From contig NZ_BAABKD010000002.1 of NCBI RefSeq assembly GCF_039543645.1, forward strand, positions 124,001 through 188,000: 64,000 bases of DNA, written 5' to 3'. Numbering within the stretch: the first letter of the stretch is position 1; each line of letters opens with the position of its first letter. This document shows positions 15,472 to 23,613 of the stretch, one piece after another. A program made the position numbers and the translations under genes. This DNA comes from Paenalcaligenes hermetiae. Its GTDB lineage: Bacteria; Pseudomonadota; Gammaproteobacteria; Burkholderiales; Burkholderiaceae_B. Under the pieces are notes generated by a model. The model saw only the letters and a program-made list of their open reading frames with translations. It did no database searches and had not been told where the DNA came from.

Positions 15472-17796
15472 TTATTTGCCTTCGAGGAAAGACTTTAGCT
15501 TATCCGCACGGCTAGGGTGACGCAGCTTACGCAAAGCCTTAGCCTCAATCTGACGAATACGCTCACGCGTCACATCAAATTGTTTACCCACTTCCTCTAA
15601 GGTTTGATCCGTACTCATTTCGATACCAAAGCGCATACGTAAAACCTTGGCTTCACGAGGCGTTAACGAGTCTAAGACCTCTTTCACCACATCACGCATC
15701 GAACCATGTAACGCCGAATCCGAAGGTGAAATGGTATTGGTATCCTCAATGAAATCGCCTAAGTGAGAATCATCATCATCACCGATTGGCGTTTCCATAG
15801 AAATCGGCTCTTTAGCAATCTTGAGGATTTTGCGTACCCGGTCCTCGGGCATATCCATTTTTTGTGCCAAGGTTGCTGGATCTGGCTCAACCCCTGTTTC
15901 TTGTAGAATCTGGCGGTTGATACGGTTCATTTTATTGATGGTTTCAATCATATGAACCGGGATACGAATCGTGCGTGCTTGGTCTGCAATCGAACGGGTA
16001 ATTGCCTGACGAATCCACCATGTCGCATAAGTGGAGAACTTATAACCACGACGGTATTCAAATTTGTCCACCGCCTTCATCAAGCCAATGTTTCCTTCTT
16101 GAATCAAATCCAAGAACTGCAAACCACGGTTGGTGTATTTTTTAGCAATAGAAATTACCAAACGTAGGTTCGCTTCTGTCATGTCACGCTTGGCTTTGCG
16201 TGCTTTGGCTTCGCCCGTTAACATGCGTTTGTTGGCTTCTTTAAGATCCGTTAAAGGTAAGACAACGCTTGCTTGGATCTCCAATAGCTTTTCTTGGATC
16301 TCTTGAATCGCCGGCACATAGCGTTCCAGAGACTCCGCATAAGGTGGGTTCGCTGCCAACTCATTCGTCACCCACTCTAAGTTAGTCTCATTACCAGGGA
16401 AGCTTTTAATAAAATGCGAACGAGGCATTTCTGCGCGGTTTACACAGATTTGCATAATTTCGCGCTCTAAGGCTCGGACTTCCGCCACACGCTCACGCAT
16501 GGTATCAGCCAGTTTTTCTACCATCTTCGCTGTAAAACGGATCCCCATAAATTCATTGAGGATATTTTCTTTAGCCTCGATATAACCAGGGCTACGGTAG
16601 CCTTCGGATTCAAAAGCGATACGCATTTTCTCAAACCACTCTTGAATCACATCAAATTTTTTAAGTGCTTTGGTGCGAAGGTATTCAAGCTGTTTGCTGC
16701 TCATGCCACCTGCTGGGCCCTCGTCGTCTTCGTCCGTCACACCGGATCCAGCGTATTCCTCGCCGTCATCATCAATCAGACCGTCCACGACCTCATCAAT
16801 GCTTAACTCGCCCTCACGCACCTCATTGATATAGGCCAACACCTCGTTAACCGTCGTGGGACACGCCGCAATGGCCATCACCATGTGCTTTAAGCCATCC
16901 TCAATGCGTTTAGCGATCTCGATCTCGCCCTCACGAGTTAATAGCTCCACGGAGCCCATTTCTCGCATATACATGCGTACTGGGTCTGTCGTACGACCAA
17001 AGTCTGAATCTACAGTAGTAAGTGCGGCTTCTGCCTCGTCATCCACATCGTCGTCACTCGACGCCAATGGGGTGCTATCGCTCATTAACAAGGTATCGGC
17101 ATCAGGGGCTTGATCATAAACAGAAATCCCCATATCGCCAAAGGTGCCAATAATACCCTCAATGGCTTCCGCATCTACTAAATCATCAGGAAGATGGTCA
17201 TTGATTTCACTGTAAGTTAGATAGCCACGCTCTTTACCCAGCTTAATCAAGGCCTTGAGTCGGTTACGACGAGCCTCTAGTTCTTCGGGTGTTAGCTGAC
17301 CACGGCCACCAAATACATCTTTGGCACCGCGCTTAGCGCCTTTTTTAGCCGGCTTGAAATCGGGGATCACCTCGTCGCTGTCCTCGATGTGATCATCGTC
17401 ATCAAAGGCAGTGGTTTTAGCTGGACGACCACGACGTGCTGCTGGCGCTGCCTTTGCGGCGGTTTTTTTTGCCGCTTTTTTTGCAGCCTTTTTCGCGGCT
17501 TTTTTGGCTGTTTTCTTTACTGCCGTTTCAACGGCATCATCTGCCGTTGCCTCGGTATCTGCTGCTGTCGCTTTTTTCACAACTTTTTTTGCTACGGCTT
17601 TTTTTGCAGCCACTTTTTTAACGGCTTTTTTTGCAGCCACTTTTTTAACGGCTTTTTTCACCGCTTTTTTCGCTGCTTTTTTCGCTACGGTAGGTTCCTG
17701 TGCGGCGTCGACATTAACAGAGGTGCTATCAGCATCAGATGCCGCTGCCATCGTCACAGAGTGAGTCGTCGCGTTTTTGCCAGTCGATTGAGTCAT
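15472..17796 (-). CDS. rpoD: RNA polymerase primary sigma factor RpoD (sigma-70)
   Basis: A 774-residue group 1 sigma factor. After a low-complexity Lys/Ala tail (about residues 30-125) come region 1.1 (LKALIKLGKERGYLTYSEI), region 1.2 (DPVRMYMREMG), a large non-conserved insert, region 2 with core-binding and -10 recognition segments (LRLVISIAKKY, FLDLIQEGNIGLMKAV, YKFSTYATWWIRQAI), region 3 and region 4.2 with the -35 helix-turn-helix (VTRERIRQIEAKALRKLR). I chose the ATG at 17796, with GGGA six bases upstream, over the ATG at 17808, which directly follows a palindrome and lacks a ribosome binding site. It is the last gene of the rpsU-dnaG-rpoD series. The Lys/Ala tail is common in Burkholderiales but carries a 27-base tandem repeat here. 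Confidence 0.95.
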   Translation of the reverse strand: MTQSTGKNATTHSVTMAAASDADSTSVNVDAAQEPTVAKKAAKKAVKKAVKKVAAKKAVKKVAAKKAVAKKVVKKATAADTEATADDAVETAVKKTAKKAAKKAAKKAAKKTAAKAAPAARRGRPAKTTAFDDDDHIEDSDEVIPDFKPAKKGAKRGAKDVFGGRGQLTPEELEARRNRLKALIKLGKERGYLTYSEINDHLPDDLVDAEAIEGIIGTFGDMGISVYDQAPDADTLLMSDSTPLASSDDDVDDEAEAALTTVDSDFGRTTDPVRMYMREMGSVELLTREGEIEIAKRIEDGLKHMVMAIAACPTTVNEVLAYINEVREGELSIDEVVDGLIDDDGEEYAGSGVTDEDDEGPAGGMSSKQLEYLRTKALKKFDVIQEWFEKMRIAFESEGYRSPGYIEAKENILNEFMGIRFTAKMVEKLADTMRERVAEVRALEREIMQICVNRAEMPRSHFIKSFPGNETNLEWVTNELAANPPYAESLERYVPAIQEIQEKLLEIQASVVLPLTDLKEANKRMLTGEAKARKAKRDMTEANLRLVISIAKKYTNRGLQFLDLIQEGNIGLMKAVDKFEYRRGYKFSTYATWWIRQAITRSIADQARTIRIPVHMIETINKMNRINRQILQETGVEPDPATLAQKMDMPEDRVRKILKIAKEPISMETPIGDDDDSHLGDFIEDTNTISPSDSALHGSMRDVVKEVLDSLTPREAKVLRMRFGIEMSTDQTLEEVGKQFDVTRERIRQIEAKALRKLRHPSRADKLKSFLEGK
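17596..17649 (-). repeat. Exact 27-base tandem duplication within rpoD
   Basis: Two adjacent identical 27-base units (17596-17622 and 17623-17649) each begin GGCTTTTTTTGCAGCCAC on the plus strand. They encode a nine-residue repeat of the KKVAAKKAV type in the N-terminal tail of RpoD, and a diverged third unit follows. Such repeats can change copy number in frame. Confidence 0.85.
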
Positions 17797-17817
17797 ATTG
17801 AATCCCATTGACGCAAA

Positions 17818-17833
17818 ACACCAAACTTGGTGT
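17818..17833. promoter_or_regulatory. Palindrome immediately upstream of rpoD
   Basis: ACACCAAACTTGGTGT has seven-base arms around a two-base centre and lies 21 bases before the chosen rpoD start. It could be a repressor site or an RNA hairpin close to the ribosome entry site. Confidence 0.35.
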
Positions 17834-18080
17834 GGTATTTAATGAATAGCACCGGTACTCAGTAAAAAGTAAGACAAAGTCGCAACGTCAGTGATTGAGT
17901 CAAATATGATTTCATCCCTGCGTGGTACGATCAGGCTCAAGTACATCTAACCAACTGACGCAAACTCTTCATCTTATGAAAGCGCTTGCCTTTTTACCGT
18001 TGCTGCGTGGGCTATTACGTAAACATTTACTTTATATATATACGATTATTTTTCGTATAAAACCAGCCATTTTACTGCAC

Positions 18081-19922
18081 TTAAGGTGCTGGTGCAGCAG
18101 TCAAGCGTACTAGACGTCGGCTTAAATCTTGGTAGCGTTGTCTTGATGCCTCATCCGGTAAGCCAGCTGCAATTAAATCAGATTGCTCTTGTTTGATAGC
18201 ATCGATTTGTATTTTGCGCAAAGCATCATTCCATTCGGCTCGTGGATCAGGCAACTCTTCGTGCTGTAATAGCTCAGTGGCTAGTCCATTTAAAACATGT
18301 GCTAAATCTGATTCAGGATCCACTGCTTGTGTTAGCGCACCGATATGTTTGGCTTGGGTGTCATTCGCTAATGCAATCAGCTCCTGTACTAAGAATAAGG
18401 TGGGGCTATGTACGATAATTTCAAGCGCATCATGATCCAAATCAAGGGCTAGCTGTGGATGCGCCGCTAATAAGCGCAACAAACGCTTAGCCAGCGGTGT
18501 CACAGAACGAGCACGTTTACCTCGATCCGCCGTCGCTGGCTTCCGATTCGTCGTCGCAACGGACGACTCTCCCTGCACCCTAGTAGAGGAAACGGGAGCT
18601 TCCACTCGTTCTCTGTCATAAACCGGCTTTTGCTGCTGTAATAAGCGTAGCTGCAGCTCATCCTCGGTCAAACGTACCAGCTGCGCAAACTCATGCTGAA
18701 TTTGTGTACTTAAAGTACTGTCCGACAGGCTTGCTAAAAGGGGTAAGGCCTCATGCACACATGCAGCCCTGCCTTCAGCTTCGGATAAATCATGACGTGT
18801 CGCAAGCTCATCAAGCATAAATCGAGATAATACCGAAGCCTGTTTAGCTTGCTCTCTAAATGCCTCAGCCCCATATTCCCGCACGTATGAGTCCGGATCA
18901 TGCTCTGGAGGCAAAAATAAAAAACGCATCGATACATCGTCACGTAACTGCGGTAAACATGTAGTTAGTGCCCGCCAAGCAGCACGTCTTCCTGCCCCAT
19001 CCCCATCAAAACAAAATACGATGCGATCACTCGCACGCATCAGCTGACGTATGTGATGTTCAGTAGTCGCTGTCCCTAAGGTTGCAACGGCATTAGCCAA
19101 ACCCCGATCCGCCAAAGCCACCACATCCATGTAGCCTTCAACAACAGTAACAAAACCCTCGGTGCGAATCCCTTGCCGATTTTCCCATAAGCCATAGAGC
19201 TCATGACTTTTTGAAAACAATGGCGTTTCAGGGGAATTTAAATACTTGGGTTCACCTGCTGCAATTAAACGCCCACCAAAACCAATCACATCCCCTTTAC
19301 GATTGCGTATAGGGAACATGATACGACCGCGAAAACGGTCATAGCGACGTCCATCCTCAGCCTCAATAACTAAGCCAGACTCGACCAACAAAGGGTTTTC
19401 ATACTGAGGAAAAACACGCTTTAAGTCATGACGATCCGAAGCGGCCCAACCTAAACCAAAACGCGTAATCGTCGGTGCAGATAAGCCGCGCTGCTGTAAG
19501 TAGTCCTGAGCAGGCGTATGGAGCGCAAGCTGACGCACATAATGCGCTTGTGCTGCATCTAGAAGCTGCTGGTGTTGGGAACGTTGTTCTTTTCGCTGCT
19601 GATCTGCAGCTCGCTGACGGGGAGATTGTTGTTTTTCAGGTACAACCAAACCGACCTCGTTCGCTAGCGAACGTACGGCCTCGGGGAAGCTTGCCCCTGT
19701 ATGCGCCATGAGAAAGCTAATAGCGCTACCATGTGCCCCACAGCCAAAACAATGATAAAACTGCTTAGTGGGACTGACGGTAAAGGATGGTGATTTTTCG
19801 TTGTGAAAAGGACATAGGCCAATTAAATTGGCCCCACCCTTGCGTAACTGTACGTAGCGCCCTACGACATCTACAACATCGACGCGCGCTAATAGTTCCT
19901 GTATGAAACTATCAGGTATCAA
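18081..19922 (-). CDS. dnaG: DNA primase DnaG
   Basis: A 613-residue replicative primase. The N-terminal zinc-binding domain has C37, H40, C58 and C61 (CPFH and CFGC). The catalytic core contains GFGGRLI, the TOPRIM segment TVVEGYMDVVALADRG with the key glutamate, and the metal-binding FDGDGAGRRAA. The C-terminal part (about 430-613) is the DnaB-interacting region, poorly conserved as usual. It synthesises RNA primers at the replication fork. Its ATG overlaps the rpsU stop by four bases, and a 284-base gap separates it from rpoD, leaving room for internal rpoD promoters. Confidence 0.95.
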   Translation of the reverse strand: MIPDSFIQELLARVDVVDVVGRYVQLRKGGANLIGLCPFHNEKSPSFTVSPTKQFYHCFGCGAHGSAISFLMAHTGASFPEAVRSLANEVGLVVPEKQQSPRQRAADQQRKEQRSQHQQLLDAAQAHYVRQLALHTPAQDYLQQRGLSAPTITRFGLGWAASDRHDLKRVFPQYENPLLVESGLVIEAEDGRRYDRFRGRIMFPIRNRKGDVIGFGGRLIAAGEPKYLNSPETPLFSKSHELYGLWENRQGIRTEGFVTVVEGYMDVVALADRGLANAVATLGTATTEHHIRQLMRASDRIVFCFDGDGAGRRAAWRALTTCLPQLRDDVSMRFLFLPPEHDPDSYVREYGAEAFREQAKQASVLSRFMLDELATRHDLSEAEGRAACVHEALPLLASLSDSTLSTQIQHEFAQLVRLTEDELQLRLLQQQKPVYDRERVEAPVSSTRVQGESSVATTNRKPATADRGKRARSVTPLAKRLLRLLAAHPQLALDLDHDALEIIVHSPTLFLVQELIALANDTQAKHIGALTQAVDPESDLAHVLNGLATELLQHEELPDPRAEWNDALRKIQIDAIKQEQSDLIAAGLPDEASRQRYQDLSRRLVRLTAAPAP

Positions 19923-20131
19923 TAGAGACGCGGAGGCAATTGCTGGCTACGGATGCGTTTGTAGTGACGTTTAACAGCAGCTGCACGTTTACGTTTGCGT
20001 TCCGCAGTTGGTTTTTCGTAGAATTCGCGGGAACGCAACTCTGTTAATAAACCGGTTTTTTCAATGGTGCGCTTAAAGCGGCGCATCGCGACCTCGAAAG
20101 GCTCGTTTTCTTTCAGGCGAACAATTGGCAT
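19919..20131 (-). CDS. rpsU: 30S ribosomal protein S21
   Basis: A 70-residue basic protein with the S21 signature PIVRLKENEPFEVAMRRFKR at the N-terminus and the KPTAERKRKRAAAVKRH segment in the C-terminal helix. S21 helps the 30S subunit with initiation. It is the first gene of the macromolecular-synthesis operon rpsU-dnaG-rpoD and overlaps dnaG by four bases. Upstream are a promoter (20219-20248) and a leader hairpin (20171-20192). Confidence 0.97.
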   Translation of the reverse strand: MPIVRLKENEPFEVAMRRFKRTIEKTGLLTELRSREFYEKPTAERKRKRAAAVKRHYKRIRSQQLPPRLY

Positions 20132-20170
20132 GTACTTTTGAAGCCTTGCTAAAAAATGGTTAAAGACACT

Positions 20171-20192
20171 TGTGTAATAAAAGCATTACACA
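20171..20192 (-). promoter_or_regulatory. Hairpin in the rpsU leader
   Basis: TGTGTAAT and ATTACACA are perfect eight-base arms around a six-base loop, located 40 bases upstream of the rpsU ATG and downstream of the promoter, so it is transcribed. No T-tract directly follows, so it is more likely a leader structure than a terminator. Confidence 0.5.
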
Positions 20193-20218
20193 ATTCGCAT
20201 ATATAAGGATAGACTAAA

Positions 20219-20248
20219 ATACTAGCATAAATTAGCACTAGTCGTCAA
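20219..20248 (-). promoter_or_regulatory. Promoter of the rpsU-dnaG-rpoD operon
   Basis: On the minus strand TTGACG (20243-20248), an 18-base spacer and TAGTAT (20219-20224) with an upstream TG (extended -10) make a convincing sigma-70 promoter. It starts right after the end of the phosphoribosyltransferase gene. Confidence 0.65.
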
Positions 20249-20250
20249 AA

Positions 20251-20805
20251 TCATTCTACAGATTTGGTTCCTTTACCCTTACGAATCCACGCCTCTAGCT
20301 GGTGAGGTCGGATACTGTCATAGTCCTCAAAGGGCTGATGAATCCACGGATTCGTTGGCAAATGCTCCACATAATAGTCAGGAGTAACCTCAGAGTGGCC
20401 TTTCCACCACAATACACCTGTACGTAGTTCTGTAATAGCGGGGAACTGCGTACGCAAATGATCACGTACACGCTTAAAGGTTAAACCGGTATCAACCATG
20501 TCGTCGATAAGCAACACATTCCCGTCCAAGGTGCCACGAGTGATGGTAATGAACTGGGCGATATCTAAAGTGCCTTGCTGCGTGCCCGCCGCCTCACGGT
20601 AGCTACTGGTGGCTAAGATTCCTAAAGGAACATCGTAAATTCGAGAAATCACATCGCCAACACGCATCCCACCGCGTGCTAAGCACACGATTTTATCGAA
20701 TTTCCAGCCTGATTCGTGAATTTGTAAAGCGAGCTTTTCAATTAGCTCATTGTATTGCTTCCAGTTAACCCAATGGTCGCTATCAGTATTAAGGGGCAAA
20801 CTCAT
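20251..20805 (-). CDS. Purine-type phosphoribosyltransferase
   Basis: A 184-residue type I phosphoribosyltransferase. The PRPP-binding loop is VLLIDDMVDTGLT (residues 97-109), preceded by the KIVCLARGGMRVGD segment typical of hypoxanthine/xanthine/guanine enzymes. Such proteins convert a free base plus PRPP to the nucleotide in purine salvage. It is encoded after purA, the usual place in Burkholderiales, which supports a role in purine metabolism. It is separated from purA by a terminator-like hairpin, so its own promoter or partial readthrough is expected. The exact base preference cannot be read from the sequence. Confidence 0.82.
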   Translation of the reverse strand: MSLPLNTDSDHWVNWKQYNELIEKLALQIHESGWKFDKIVCLARGGMRVGDVISRIYDVPLGILATSSYREAAGTQQGTLDIAQFITITRGTLDGNVLLIDDMVDTGLTFKRVRDHLRTQFPAITELRTGVLWWKGHSEVTPDYYVEHLPTNPWIHQPFEDYDSIRPHQLEAWIRKGKGTKSVE

Positions 20806-20875
20806 GAAGGATCCTATGTATTAATCTATGTGTGGTGCATAATCATAAACCAAAACGCAGCACTCTGAAAAGTAA

Positions 20876-20904
20876 CAAAAAAGAGCGGGCAAGCCCGCTC
20901 TTTT
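20876..20904 (-). terminator. Terminator after purA
   Basis: AAGAGCGGGC and GCCCGCTCTT form a ten-pair stem with a two-base loop, flanked by A and T tracts on both sides. It ends the hisZ-purA transcript. Confidence 0.85.
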
Positions 20905-20918
20905 AAAAATCCATGAGT

Positions 20919-22217
20919 TTATTTCGTAAACGGATCACGTAACACAATGGTTTCGTTACGGTCAGGACCAGTAGACACCATATCAATAGGCACTTCACAG
21001 ACCTCGGCGATGCGCTCTAAGTAGCGACGCGCATTGACTGGAAGCTTATCGTATTCAGTAATGCCAACGGTAGACTCTGTCCAACCAGGCATTTCTTCTA
21101 AGATAGGCTCAGCTTCGGCTACAGCATGAGCTCCATGAGGCAACACATCTAAGAACTCGCCCTTATAGCGATATCCCACCCCAATTTTAATGCTATCTAA
21201 GCCATCCAATACATCTAGCTTTGTGACACACAAACCAGAAATACCATTCAACATTACGGAACGCTTCATAGCAGCGGCATCAAACCAACCACAGCGACGC
21301 GCACGACCTGTGACCGAGCCAAACTCTTTTCCAACCTCGGCAAGACGAGTACCAATCTCATCGTGCAATTCGGTTGGGAAAGGACCGGAGCCCACACGTG
21401 TGGTATAGCATTTAGCGATACCTAGCACGTAGTTAAGCTGCTGTGGCCCAACACCAGAGCCTGCGGAGGCAGCCCCCGCTAAGCAGTTGCTGCTGGTCAC
21501 AAAAGGATAAGTGCCATGATCAATATCTAAAAGCGCCCCTTGGGCCCCTTCAAATAATAATTTATGACCGGCTTTAGCGGCCTGATACAAATGACTAGAC
21601 ACATCGGCAACCATAGGACGTAGCTCTTCGGCATAACGGCCGACCTGCTCCATCACGCTGTCTGCAGATACAGGCTCTGCATTGAGATAGTTAGTCAGTA
21701 CAAAGTTATGATAATCCAAGACTTCGTCGAGTTTCTCTTTAAAAACAGCTAAGTCATACAGATCTTGCACACGCAAGGCGCGGCGCGCCACTTTATCCTC
21801 GTAAGCAGGACCAATACCACGCCCTGTCGTACCGATCTTTTTATCAGGACTTTTCTGAGCCTCGCGCGCCTGATCCAAAGCAATGTGATAAGGCAGAATC
21901 AAAGGGCATGCAACCGAAATCTGCAAACGCTCACGGACATTAACGCCAGCTGCCTCCAGTTCCTTAATTTCAGAAAGCAAGGCTTCGGGCGATAAAACCA
22001 CCCCATTACCAATGTAGCATGTCACGTGATCATGCATAATCCCAGAGGGAATTAGGCGTAATACCGTTTTTTGACCGTTAATCCACAGGGTATGCCCTGC
22101 GTTATGGCCGCCTTGGAAACGGACAACACCCTGTGCTGACTCGGCGAGCCAGTCCACAATTTTTCCTTTACCTTCGTCACCCCACTGGGTGCCGATCACC
22201 ACAATGTTTTTGTTCAT
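20919..22217 (-). CDS. purA: Adenylosuccinate synthetase
   Basis: A 432-residue enzyme, exactly the size of E. coli PurA, joining IMP and aspartate with GTP to make adenylosuccinate, the first step from IMP to AMP. The N-terminal NIVVIGTQWGDEGKGK contains the catalytic Asp and GTP loop; GGHNAGHT, TTGRGIGPAYEDK, the FEGAQGALLDIDHGTYPF region and TGRARRCGWFD are all conserved. I took the ATG at 22217 over the in-frame TTG at 22229. It follows hisZ by about 70 bases, the standard hisZ-purA pair of betaproteobacteria. Confidence 0.96.
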   Translation of the reverse strand: MNKNIVVIGTQWGDEGKGKIVDWLAESAQGVVRFQGGHNAGHTLWINGQKTVLRLIPSGIMHDHVTCYIGNGVVLSPEALLSEIKELEAAGVNVRERLQISVACPLILPYHIALDQAREAQKSPDKKIGTTGRGIGPAYEDKVARRALRVQDLYDLAVFKEKLDEVLDYHNFVLTNYLNAEPVSADSVMEQVGRYAEELRPMVADVSSHLYQAAKAGHKLLFEGAQGALLDIDHGTYPFVTSSNCLAGAASAGSGVGPQQLNYVLGIAKCYTTRVGSGPFPTELHDEIGTRLAEVGKEFGSVTGRARRCGWFDAAAMKRSVMLNGISGLCVTKLDVLDGLDSIKIGVGYRYKGEFLDVLPHGAHAVAEAEPILEEMPGWTESTVGITEYDKLPVNARRYLERIAEVCEVPIDMVSTGPDRNETIVLRDPFTK

Positions 22218-22290
22218 GTTACGTATCAAATAAATAAGGGCCGGATGTATCTGGCCGGTTAGTAGCTAAAAACCCGAAAGAAGCCGCTTA

Positions 22291-23457
22291 TTAAGCAATA
22301 GTGCGGACTTGCCATTGCCCCTGTTCACAAACCAGTTCCCTATCGATCAGGAACTCGTCGGCAACAGGGGATTGATCGGGTAGCATCTGTATCACGATTT
22401 CACCCGACTCGCGCAAACGTTTAAGCGTATCTTGAAGCGCGGCATCCGTCCCCCATGGGGCTCGAATTGCACGCACTGGCTTGGCCTCTGCCAACCCTGC
22501 TGACAATTTGCGTAAATCCATACTAAATCCGGTGGCAGGACGATCACGGCCGTAGAGCTTACCCACCCCATCGTAACGGCCACCACGTACTAATGCATCG
22601 TGCCAGCCATCGGCATACACACAAAATACGACCCCAGTGTGATAGCTTGAGCTGCCCCCCATGTCGGCTAAATCCACGGTTAACGCTGGAATGTCCAGTG
22701 AATCAACCAGACTTTGTAACTGATCTAAGGCATGGGTTATCGATGCGCTCGTCGGCAAAACCTGTCTTGCTTTAGCAATAACTTGATTGGCTTCGCCGTA
22801 TAATGAGCATAAGATAAGTAAAGCCTGAATAGACTGCTCTTGGCTATTAGGAATACTACTTTGAAGAGCACGCAAACCAGGGATATCTTTAGCGCTCAAC
22901 AAGTCAAAAATCGTATCCGTATAGGGCACTAATAGTGGATCCATTTGGATAATGGCATGACCAATAGCTGGTAGATTTAAATCCAAACGCGGATTTTTTA
23001 CGCCAACTTTTGCTACGCTTGCCAATGCTAAATGGATAATTTCAATATCAGCTTCGACGCCGGCATAGCCAAAGATCTCCGCCCCAATTTGCAAAAGCTC
23101 ACGATCAGATAATAAGCCCTCGGGGCGCGCGTGCAGCACAGAACCGCAATAACATAAACGCGTCACTGTGTTTCGATTTAATAAGTGAGCATCAATACGT
23201 GCTACCTGTGGCGTAATATCGGCACGAATCCCCATCGTGCGTCCTGATAGCTGATCGACGACTTTGGTTGTGCGTAAATTGAGCTTAGACCCAGAGACCG
23301 CCTGTAGGGACTCTAAGTACTCCGCAAGCGGCGGAGCCACTAGCTCAAAGCCGTAAGTACGGTATAAATCTAATAAATAGCGACGCAACTCTTCGATGCG
23401 TCGTGCTTCCGCGGGCAAAACATCTGCCAAGCTTTCTGGCAATAACCAATTGGACAT
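22291..23457 (-). CDS. hisZ: ATP phosphoribosyltransferase regulatory subunit HisZ
   Basis: A 388-residue paralogue of histidyl-tRNA synthetase. It keeps the class II aminoacyl-tRNA synthetase core (WLLPESLADVLPAEARRIEELRR, LRTTKVVDQLSGRTMGIRADITPQ in two parts) but not the anticodon-binding domain, as in HisZ, which activates the short-form HisG in the first step of histidine synthesis. Its presence implies a short HisG elsewhere in the genome. The ATG at 23457 is preceded by AAGG nine bases upstream; an earlier in-frame start at 23499 would extend into a terminator-like hairpin. A promoter and hairpin upstream (23497-23591) suggest separate, possibly attenuated expression from hflC. Confidence 0.93.
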   Translation of the reverse strand: MSNWLLPESLADVLPAEARRIEELRRYLLDLYRTYGFELVAPPLAEYLESLQAVSGSKLNLRTTKVVDQLSGRTMGIRADITPQVARIDAHLLNRNTVTRLCYCGSVLHARPEGLLSDRELLQIGAEIFGYAGVEADIEIIHLALASVAKVGVKNPRLDLNLPAIGHAIIQMDPLLVPYTDTIFDLLSAKDIPGLRALQSSIPNSQEQSIQALLILCSLYGEANQVIAKARQVLPTSASITHALDQLQSLVDSLDIPALTVDLADMGGSSSYHTGVVFCVYADGWHDALVRGGRYDGVGKLYGRDRPATGFSMDLRKLSAGLAEAKPVRAIRAPWGTDAALQDTLKRLRESGEIVIQMLPDQSPVADEFLIDRELVCEQGQWQVRTIA

Positions 23458-23496
23458 AAGAATAGCCTTCGCTTTTTCTATGTAAAGGCAGTGCAA

Positions 23497-23535
23497 CAAA
23501 AAGGCGACTTGGGGCGTAAGCCTTCCAAGTCGCCT
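23497..23535 (-). terminator. Terminator or attenuator between hflC and hisZ
   Basis: AGGCGACTTGG and CCAAGTCGCCT form a perfect 11-pair stem with a 12-base loop, followed on the minus strand by TTTTTG. It ends hflC transcripts, but because a good promoter lies between hflC and this hairpin, it could also act as an attenuator for hisZ-purA. Confidence 0.75.
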
Positions 23536-23562
23536 GCGATATGGTGTAAAAACTTACACACT

Positions 23563-23591
23563 AGTATAACGAATCAGCTCCAAATAGCCAA
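23563..23591 (-). promoter_or_regulatory. Promoter upstream of the hisZ leader hairpin
   Basis: On the minus strand TTGGCT (23586-23591), 17 bases, then TATACT (23563-23568). The predicted start is near 23556, so the terminator-like hairpin at 23497-23535 would be in the transcribed leader of hisZ. A small hairpin GTGTAA/TTACAC also lies at the start of this leader. Confidence 0.55.
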
Positions 23592-23613
23592 GTGCTAAAG
23601 AATAACACTGTAT

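Noticed and set aside
17389..17811. Several long open frames antisense to the RpoD tail
   Set aside because: They arise from the low-complexity Lys/Ala codons read on the other strand (Phe/Ala/Leu-rich); no ribosome site or promoter, and the sense gene is certain.
17797..18080. Possible tRNA or small RNA in the dnaG-rpoD gap
   Set aside because: No cloverleaf or T-loop sequence found and the only stems are short; rpoD promoters are a simpler explanation.
23457..23562. Histidine leader peptide ahead of hisZ
   Set aside because: No ATG-initiated frame with a run of His codons between the promoter and the hairpin, so classical his attenuation is not supported.
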